Shown piece after piece: positions 41,366 to 47,535 of a stretch of DNA of 47,535 bases. Location: assembly GCA_002733495.1 (NCBI GenBank), contig NVVV01000066.1, positions 1-47,535 on the forward strand. Reading direction: 5' to 3'. Within the stretch, counting starts at the first letter, position 1. Every line of letters starts with the position of its first letter. Source of the DNA: Robiginitomaculum sp. (GTDB taxonomy: Bacteria > Pseudomonadota > Alphaproteobacteria > Caulobacterales > Maricaulaceae). The translations under genes were made by a program, and so were the position numbers. The notes under the pieces are model-generated. The model had not been told where the DNA came from. It made no database searches and saw only the letters and a list, made by a program, of their open reading frames with translations.

Positions 41366-42148
41366 ATGAAAATCGCCAGCTGGAATGTTAACTCGGTGCG
41401 CACCCGTCTTCCCACGATCCTGCAATGGTTTGAAGAAACAGGCCCTGATGTCGCCTGCCTGCAGGAAATCAAATGCCAGGACGAGCAATTCCCAAATGAG
41501 GCCTTTGCAGGCCTTGGCTATACCTGTGCCGTGCACGGCCAGAAAAGCTATAATGGTGTGGCAATACTTTCCAAACACCCAATATCCGATGTGCGGCGCG
41601 GTCTGCCGAGTAGCCCAGATGACGACCATGCCCGCTATATCGAGGCGTTGATTACTGCCGACAGCGGGCCCGTGCGAGTTGCCAGCATTTATCTGCCCAA
41701 TGGCAACCCAATAGATACGGATAAATTCACCTACAAGCTGGGCTGGATGGCGCGCCTGCAAAGCCATGCCAAAGACCTGCTTGCCAAAGAAGAGAAGCTG
41801 GTACTGGCTGGCGACTATAACGTTATCTATCGCGATGCAGACTGTTGGGACCCGAGCGTCTGGACCAATGACGCGCTTTACGCCAAAGAGGTCCGCGATG
41901 CTTTTGCTGCCCTGATGTGGGAAGGGTTAACCGATGCCTGGCTGGCCAAGGATGGCCGCGAACATCATTATACCTTCTGGGATTATCAACGCGGCGCGTG
42001 GGCCAGAGGCCACGGCATTCATATCGACCATATTTTGCTGTCGTCGCAAGCCGCCGATGTTCTGCAAGGCGTGCAAATTCACAAAGAAGCCCGCGCCATG
42101 GAAAAACCATCGGACCATGTGCCGGTGATGGTGGAACTGGACACATGA
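41366..42148 (+). CDS. xth: Exodeoxyribonuclease III
   Basis: 260 residues. AP endonuclease and 3'-5' exonuclease in base excision repair. The EEP-fold motifs are present: MKIASWNVNSVRTRL, CLQEIKCQD with the metal-binding Glu, ASIYLPNGNP, LAGDYNV, and the C-terminal IDHILLS and SDHVPVMVEL with the catalytic Asp-His. GAGGAA precedes the ATG. The stop overlaps the next start by four bases. Confidence 0.95.
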   Translation: MKIASWNVNSVRTRLPTILQWFEETGPDVACLQEIKCQDEQFPNEAFAGLGYTCAVHGQKSYNGVAILSKHPISDVRRGLPSSPDDDHARYIEALITADSGPVRVASIYLPNGNPIDTDKFTYKLGWMARLQSHAKDLLAKEEKLVLAGDYNVIYRDADCWDPSVWTNDALYAKEVRDAFAALMWEGLTDAWLAKDGREHHYTFWDYQRGAWARGHGIHIDHILLSSQAADVLQGVQIHKEARAMEKPSDHVPVMVELDT

Positions 42149-42816
42149 AGTCCGAATCGTACCTTAAGACGAAGATTAGCCCCCTCGCCTACGTCCTCTA
42201 TGGTGCGGCGCTACTCTTTAGCTTGAGCTATCTGTTGCGTCCAGATTTGACCGGCGTGCTCTCTCCTTTTGTCAAAGCCGCGCCGATCTGGCTGCTGGCG
42301 CTAATGGCCATCATTGCCAAAGAGACGCCTCTGCACAAGCGCCTGGCCATGGCCTTTGTTTTCTCCGGCTTTGGGGATTTCTTCCTCGCCCTGGACTTCC
42401 CCCAGAGCTTTGCCGCCGGCATGGGTTCTTTTTTGCTGGCGCAACTTTCTTTTATTGCCTGTTTCTGGCCCCGGCGGCGCGCCATAGCCACACTTGCACC
42501 GTCTGAAAAGGTCATACTGGTCATGGTAATGGTCTGGACCATTGGTCTGGGGGTGTGGCTATTGCCCCTTGCCGGCGTCATGGCCCCCGCCTTGATGGTG
42601 TATTTTGGCGCGCTCAGCCTGATGGTCTTGCTAGCCCTTGGCGGCAATGCGCCTAAAGTTGCAAAAACAGGGGCCTTATTGTTCTTCCTGTCCGACAGCC
42701 TGATTGGTATCGACCGCTTTGTATCTCCCCTGCCGGGTCGCCATTTCGCGGTGATGGGCAGTTATTATCTGGCCCAGGCGCTGCTTTTTTGGGGCTTAAT
42801 GCGCAAAAGCGACTAG
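42145..42816 (+). CDS. YhhN-family membrane protein (lysoplasmalogenase-like)
   Basis: 223 residues from the ATG at 42145 that overlaps the xth stop (ATGA). It has about seven or eight hydrophobic segments. Family features include the GDFFLALDF motif after the third segment, the LLAQLSFIACF segment, FFLSDSLIGIDRF and the C-terminal YYLAQALLFWG, as in YhhN/TMEM86 proteins, some of which hydrolyse the vinyl-ether bond of lysoplasmalogens. Whether this one does so is unknown. It converges with the S9 peptidase gene. Confidence 0.88.
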   Translation: MKSESYLKTKISPLAYVLYGAALLFSLSYLLRPDLTGVLSPFVKAAPIWLLALMAIIAKETPLHKRLAMAFVFSGFGDFFLALDFPQSFAAGMGSFLLAQLSFIACFWPRRRAIATLAPSEKVILVMVMVWTIGLGVWLLPLAGVMAPALMVYFGALSLMVLLALGGNAPKVAKTGALLFFLSDSLIGIDRFVSPLPGRHFAVMGSYYLAQALLFWGLMRKSD

Positions 42817-42845
42817 CCGCCTTTATGTCCCCCAACTGAGACCCC

Positions 42846-44792
42846 TTATTTCAGCGTTTTATCCAAAAAGGAAACATAGGCCTCGGAGGCGGAAATGCGG
42901 TTTTTCCGGCTGCGAAAGCCATGGCCTTCGTCCGGGAATACCAGATATTCCACCATCACACCGTTGGCACGCACTTTTTCGACCAGCTCATCACTTTCCA
43001 CTTTCAAAACACGCGGGTCATTCACCCCCTGCACCACCAGCAAAGGCTTGGTGATATTCCCCGCATGAAACAGCGGAGAAATACGGCGGTGACGTTCCTC
43101 GTCCACCGCAGGGTCCCCCATTTCGTCATAAAGGGATTTTTTAAACGACTCCCACCAGGGCGGAATGGATTTAAGCGTGCGCACCCAATTGGTAACACCA
43201 AAAATATCGATACCGGCATCAAACACCTCTGGCTCAAACGCCAAGGCCGCAGCCACCATATAGCCCCCATAAGAGCCACCCATAATGGCCACATGATCAC
43301 CATCAACCCAATCAAGGCTTTCCAGATATTTGCGCGCATACACAATGTCCTGCAAATCAACCTCGCCATGGCGCTTGTCATCCATGTGATTGAAGGTTTT
43401 TCCATAACCGGACGAGCCACGGTTATTCGCCGCCAGCACCACATAGCCATGATTAACCAGATGCTGGACCATAGGGTTATAGCCGGTGCGGCTTTGTCCG
43501 CCCGGGCCACCATGAACCAGCACAATGGCCGGGGCCTTATGATCTGCGCTGGCGGTTTTGGGGCGATAAAGAATGCTCGGGATTTTTAACCCGTCAAAGC
43601 TGGCATAACGCACTACTTGGCTATTCACCAGCATGGTCTGATCTATGGCCGGGTTAAGGGCGTTGGTCAGCACGCTATCCGTGCCTGCCTTCAGGTCCAC
43701 CACATGCACATTTGAGGGGCTGGTATCGGCATTCAGCAAAAAGGTGATTTTGCTTTCATCGCCAGAGAACCGAATTCTGCGAATATCGCCCGGCGGCAAA
43801 TCCGGCAGCGCCAGAGCCTCACCCGTTTGCGCATTGGTCAGCGTAACCTTGGTCCGGGCATCGGCATTGACCCCGGTGACCCGGTAGCGACCACTGTTTG
43901 ACGTCGCGGTAAACGAAACATCCCAATCCGCCTGCACCAGCGGGGATTTCTCGCCGCTGGCAAGATCATAGGACCAGGCCTGATTAAACTCGCCATGCTC
44001 GTTGGTGGAATATTCCAGCACCGCACTGTCAGCGGAAAAGCCATAAACACCATAGCTGATATCACCATCATGGACGCTGATTAGCTTTGGTGTTTTATCC
44101 TCATTGCGCAGGTCTACAAGGAAAATATCTGAATCGGCACTGGTATTGCTTTTGCCAAGCGCCAGCCAATTTCCGTTCGGCGAAATGGCACTCAGTTGAT
44201 AGCCAGTATTTTCATAGACCAGCGTGCGCTCATAACCGTCCCGATCATAGCGGTACAGGTCAAAAAAGCTGGGATTGCGTTCATTACTGGCCAGATAAAA
44301 CCCGGTGCCATCACCGGACCAGCCAACAAATTGCGCTTTGAGGTTTTCACCCGGTGTTAAATCCTGTGTCGCACCATCTTCTTCGCGAACATAAACATGG
44401 TTCAGCTCATTCCCGCCCCCATCAAAGGTATAGAGAATGCGCCCGTCCGTTGGAAAAACGGTAACGGCATAGACGGCATTCGTCATCGAACTTGTCAGGG
44501 GCGTTATCGCACTATCGGTAATATTGATCGCATAGGCGTTAAAAATGCCGCTCTTGTCCGAACTGACCAGAACGGATTTTCCATCCGGGAAAAAGGCAAA
44601 GCCAGAACCGGCGGGCATGGCATAGGTCGTCGTTTCAAAGAACGTTTTTGCATCATAAAGCGGCACGCTAAGCGGTGCCGTCTTACTTTCAGTCACCGGC
44701 GCTTTTTCTTTTGCTGCCTGTGTCCCTGCCTCCTGGCAGGCCCCCAACAGGCCCAAGCTCGCCACTAGGCCGATCGTAATAATACGCTTCAT
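42846..44792 (-). CDS. S9-family serine peptidase, lipoprotein (prolyl oligopeptidase/acylaminoacyl peptidase type)
   Basis: 648 residues from ATG 44792 with GGGAGA upstream; the frame extends to 44834 without better starts. The signal peptide ends in LLGAC, so Cys19 is lipidated and the enzyme faces the periplasm. The N-terminal two thirds are beta-propeller-like (FAFFPDGKSVLVSSD, FVGWSGDGTGFYLASNERNP), and the C-terminal third is an alpha/beta hydrolase with GGSYGGYM (Ser near 507), Asp in NDPRV (near 590) and His in DEGHGF (near 622). It cleaves peptides or acyl-peptides; specificity is unknown. Confidence 0.9.
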   Translation of the reverse strand: MKRIITIGLVASLGLLGACQEAGTQAAKEKAPVTESKTAPLSVPLYDAKTFFETTTYAMPAGSGFAFFPDGKSVLVSSDKSGIFNAYAINITDSAITPLTSSMTNAVYAVTVFPTDGRILYTFDGGGNELNHVYVREEDGATQDLTPGENLKAQFVGWSGDGTGFYLASNERNPSFFDLYRYDRDGYERTLVYENTGYQLSAISPNGNWLALGKSNTSADSDIFLVDLRNEDKTPKLISVHDGDISYGVYGFSADSAVLEYSTNEHGEFNQAWSYDLASGEKSPLVQADWDVSFTATSNSGRYRVTGVNADARTKVTLTNAQTGEALALPDLPPGDIRRIRFSGDESKITFLLNADTSPSNVHVVDLKAGTDSVLTNALNPAIDQTMLVNSQVVRYASFDGLKIPSILYRPKTASADHKAPAIVLVHGGPGGQSRTGYNPMVQHLVNHGYVVLAANNRGSSGYGKTFNHMDDKRHGEVDLQDIVYARKYLESLDWVDGDHVAIMGGSYGGYMVAAALAFEPEVFDAGIDIFGVTNWVRTLKSIPPWWESFKKSLYDEMGDPAVDEERHRRISPLFHAGNITKPLLVVQGVNDPRVLKVESDELVEKVRANGVMVEYLVFPDEGHGFRSRKNRISASEAYVSFLDKTLK

Positions 44793-44879
44793 AATGCTCT
44801 CCCCATGATTATTTTTCATCACCATAGGGAGCACGCGTCAGATGCGCAAATATTTCGTGAATATGGTCAGCAAGTGCCT

Positions 44880-47535
44880 TTACGAGAGCCGCGCCAATGC
44901 CTCTTCCAGCTTGGCCTTTTGGGCCTGATAGCCTTTCAGCTTTTCCCGCTCAGCGTCCACCACGGCGGCAGGCGCGCGGGCAGTGAATTTCTCATTGCCC
45001 AGCTTTTTCTGAATGCGGCTAATCTCGTCCATGGTTTTGGTAATTTCGCCTTGCAGTCGCTTGCGCTCCGCCCCCATATCCACCGCGCCCTCCATGATCA
45101 GCGCATAGGTCACTTCATCAATTACGGTTTGCAGCGCCCCTTCGGGGGCTTCATCGGCAAAGCTGATCTTTTCGACCCGTGCCAAACGGCTGATCAATTT
45201 GCCGTGGCGTTTGAATGTGGCCGCAATATCAGAGGCGGTGCTGCACACCACCAGCGGCATTTTCGCCCCGGCAGGCACATTGGTTTCGGCCCGAACCGAA
45301 CGAATGGCGGTGATCAGGCGGATCACCCAATCCATTTGCGCCTGCGCGTCTTCATCAATCAGGTTTGCCTGAGGCGCGGGCCATGGGGCGGTGATCAGCA
45401 ATGTCTCGCGCTTGGCAATCTCGCCCCAAAGTTTTTCGGTAATATAGGGCATGATCGGGTGCAGCATGATCAGTGCCTGATCCAGCGCATAGGCGGCGCT
45501 GGCGCGGGTTTCGGCTTTGGCCACTTCGTCCTCACCGTTCAGCAGCGGCTTGATCAGTTCCAGATACCAGTCGCAATAGGTGTTCCAGACAAAGCGATAG
45601 AGCATTTGCGCCGCATCATTAAAGCGATAGCCTTCCAGCGCGCGGGTGACGTTTTGCGCGGTGCTGGCCGCCTCGGCAATGATCCAGCGGTTCAGCGGTT
45701 CCTTTACCGCACCCGCGTCAAAACCGGCCATAGGAACGCAGTCATTCATCTGGCAAAAACGCGCCGCATTCCACAATTTAGTACCAAAATTGCGATAGCC
45801 CTCAACGCGGCTTTCCGACATGCGGATATTGGTGCCCTGCGCCGCCGAAATGGTCATGGTAAAGCGCAAGGCATCGGCGCCAAAGCGGTCAATAATGTCC
45901 AGTGGGTCAATGGTATTGCCCTTGGATTTAGACATTTTCTTGCCGTGCTCATCCAGCACTAGCCCATGAATATACACATCCGGGAACGGCGCTTGGTCGG
46001 TGAAATGCAGACCCTGCATCATCATCCGCGCCACCCAGAAGAAAATAATGTCATGCCCGGTAATCAGAACATTGGTGGGGTAATACCTGTCCAGCTCTGG
46101 CGTTTTATCCGGCCAGCCCAGGGTTGAAAACGGCCAAAGGGCCGAGGAAAACCAGGTATCAAGAACGTCAGGGTCTTGCTGAAGCGTTATAGATTTTAGT
46201 TTGAAATTTGGTTTCCCTTCATTCTCGATAAATAAATTACGCCACTCACCAAATTTAATTTCTACTTCTTCGCCATAGTATTTTTTTGCTAAGGAAACCG
46301 CTTCATCTTCAGATTCAGCGACGAATGTCGCGGGAGTTTCTCTTACGTCCAACAATCCATTTTTAGAAACATCCCATCCATACCAGACTGGGATGCGGTG
46401 CCCCCACCAGAGCTGGCGCGAGACGCACCAGGGCTGGATATTATTCATCCAGTGAAAATAAGTATTTTCCCAGTTTTTCGGGGTAAATTTTGTCGTGCCA
46501 TCCTTGACCGCTGCCAGTGCCGGTACGGCCATTTTTTTGGCATCGACAAACCATTGATGGGTGAGCATTGGCTCGATAGCAACGTTCGAGCGATCGCCAG
46601 TGGGTTGCTGGATGACCTTGTCTTCGACTTTTTCCAAAAGCCCCAATTTATCAATATCGGCAATAATTTGTTCGCGGGCTTGTGGCGCATCGCCCTTATC
46701 AGCAAAGCGTTTAAGCCCGACATATTTTTCGGGCATGATGTCGCTGGCTAGCATACAGGCCCTCTCGTCCATAATAATATGCATGGGCAAATCGTGGCGC
46801 TTGGCGACTTCATAGTCGTTGAAATCATGGGCGCCGGTGATCTTCACCGCGCCAGAGCCAAGTTCCGGGTCCGGGTGCTCGTCGGTGATGATCGGGATAT
46901 AGCGATCGGCCAGCGGCAACAGCACGCGCTTGCCGACAATCGGCGCATAGCGTTCATCGTCCGGGTGCACCGCCACCGCCCCATCGCCCAGCATGGTTTC
47001 GGGCCGGGTGGTGGCGATCGAGATATAATTGCGGGTTTCCCATTTTATGGGCTTGCCGTCATCGCCGTATTCGATGGGAAATTCGTAAGTTTCGCCATTT
47101 TCCAGCGGATATTTGAAATGCCAGAAATGGCCCTGCACTTCGCGGTTTTCCACCTCAAGATCAGATATGGCGGTCTGGAAATACGGATCCCAATTGACCA
47201 TACGCTTGGCGCGATAAATCAGACCTTCTTTATAAAGCTGCACAAACACTTTGCGCACGGCGGCACTGAGGCCCTCGTCCAGCGTGAAGCGTTCGCGGGT
47301 CCAGTCGCATGAGGCCCCTAGGCGGCGCAATTGTCTGGTGATGGTGCCGCCGGATTGTGCTTTCCACTCCCAGATTTTTTTAACGAAAGCTTTGCGGCCC
47401 AGTTCGCGGCGGCCCTGATTGCCATCCTCGGCCAGCTTGCGCTCCACCACCATTTGCGTGGCAATGCCCGCATGGTCCATGCCCACTTGCCACAATACGG
47501 ACTTGCCGCGCATACGCTCGAAACGGATCAGAACA
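44880..47535 (-). CDS. valS: Valyl-tRNA synthetase (N-terminus beyond window)
   Basis: At least 884 residues are in the window. The frame stays open to the right edge: the codons before the first visible Met read VLIRFERMRGKSVLWQ, a well-conserved stretch just after the HIGH motif, so the true start lies further right. Seen are GMDHAGIATQMVVERKL, the editing (CP1) domain with ISIATTRPETMLGD, the second catalytic signature KKMSKSKGNTIDP (near 45935), the anticodon-binding domain and a C-terminal coiled coil (KRLQGEITKTMDEISRIQKK) typical of ValS. Only about 40-50 N-terminal residues should be missing. Confidence 0.97.
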   Translation of the reverse strand, partial: VLIRFERMRGKSVLWQVGMDHAGIATQMVVERKLAEDGNQGRRELGRKAFVKKIWEWKAQSGGTITRQLRRLGASCDWTRERFTLDEGLSAAVRKVFVQLYKEGLIYRAKRMVNWDPYFQTAISDLEVENREVQGHFWHFKYPLENGETYEFPIEYGDDGKPIKWETRNYISIATTRPETMLGDGAVAVHPDDERYAPIVGKRVLLPLADRYIPIITDEHPDPELGSGAVKITGAHDFNDYEVAKRHDLPMHIIMDERACMLASDIMPEKYVGLKRFADKGDAPQAREQIIADIDKLGLLEKVEDKVIQQPTGDRSNVAIEPMLTHQWFVDAKKMAVPALAAVKDGTTKFTPKNWENTYFHWMNNIQPWCVSRQLWWGHRIPVWYGWDVSKNGLLDVRETPATFVAESEDEAVSLAKKYYGEEVEIKFGEWRNLFIENEGKPNFKLKSITLQQDPDVLDTWFSSALWPFSTLGWPDKTPELDRYYPTNVLITGHDIIFFWVARMMMQGLHFTDQAPFPDVYIHGLVLDEHGKKMSKSKGNTIDPLDIIDRFGADALRFTMTISAAQGTNIRMSESRVEGYRNFGTKLWNAARFCQMNDCVPMAGFDAGAVKEPLNRWIIAEAASTAQNVTRALEGYRFNDAAQMLYRFVWNTYCDWYLELIKPLLNGEDEVAKAETRASAAYALDQALIMLHPIMPYITEKLWGEIAKRETLLITAPWPAPQANLIDEDAQAQMDWVIRLITAIRSVRAETNVPAGAKMPLVVCSTASDIAATFKRHGKLISRLARVEKISFADEAPEGALQTVIDEVTYALIMEGAVDMGAERKRLQGEITKTMDEISRIQKKLGNEKFTARAPAAVVDAEREKLKGYQAQKAKLEEALARLS

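Overview
The window looks like a chromosomal segment of an alphaproteobacterium. The main evidence is a Ros/MucR-family regulator, an NDUFS4-type complex I accessory protein (a family found in alphaproteobacteria and mitochondria), the glyA-nrdR-nusB-thiL order, a PhnP-like/TatD/holB/tmk/D,D-carboxypeptidase operon, and a TPP enzyme of the acetolactate-synthase-like (MdlC) type. I cannot fix the order or genus. Most genes have moderate GC, strong third-position GC and tight operons with 1- or 4-base stop/start overlaps. Two stretches are visibly more AT-rich and look acquired: about 6.8-8.7 kb and about 30.1-32.2 kb.

Layout. 1-3.4 kb: tail of an IS5-type transposase and a large autotransporter. 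3.6-6.8 kb: a tandem hairpin/terminator, a lipoprotein-type isoaspartyl peptidase/asparaginase and parE. 6.8-9.4 kb: an accessory block on the minus strand, with an OLD-family ATPase/TOPRIM nuclease and a HigBA-type toxin-antitoxin pair. 9.4-11.3 kb: a membrane isoprenylcysteine-methyltransferase-like gene behind what looks like a MerR-type metal promoter, the relic of a GNAT acetyltransferase, an O6-alkylguanine DNA methyltransferase and a DUF442 phosphatase-like protein. 11.5-17.3 kb: two overlapping exported amidohydrolase-family genes, a DEAD-box RNA helicase and a diguanylate cyclase. 17.4-26.5 kb, mostly minus strand: a small secreted protein, thiL-nusB, nrdR-glyA, mucR (plus strand), then the MBL-tatD-holB-tmk-dac operon. 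26.6-30.1 kb: cfa, then an overlapping cysteine synthase/cystathionine beta-lyase pair.

30.1-32.2 kb is a small island. It holds an AT-rich D-glucuronyl C5-epimerase-like gene, a second copy of the metC 3' part that differs from the resident copy only at synonymous sites, and an orphan coding fragment. It ends next to tRNA-Arg(TCT), which has a 102-bp palindromic repeat inserted just upstream. Then come an NDUFS4-like gene, tRNA-Pro(TGG) and a DUF192 protein, followed by rfbB-rfbA (dTDP-sugar synthesis), an FAD-linked D-lactate/glycolate-type dehydrogenase, a TPP enzyme and a probable surface protein. 40.4-41.4 kb is repeat-rich intergenic DNA (22-bp and 15-bp tandem units, several palindromes). 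The window ends with xth, a YhhN lysoplasmalogenase-like gene, an S9 peptidase lipoprotein and valS, which runs off the right edge.

The points I would follow first are the metC-tail duplication around the epimerase, the MerR-type promoter with no local regulator, the OLD nuclease plus HigBA block, the hairpin that covers the ribosome binding site of the gene after thiL, and the MucR protein that has lost most zinc ligands. No complete phage, CRISPR array or rRNA was seen.
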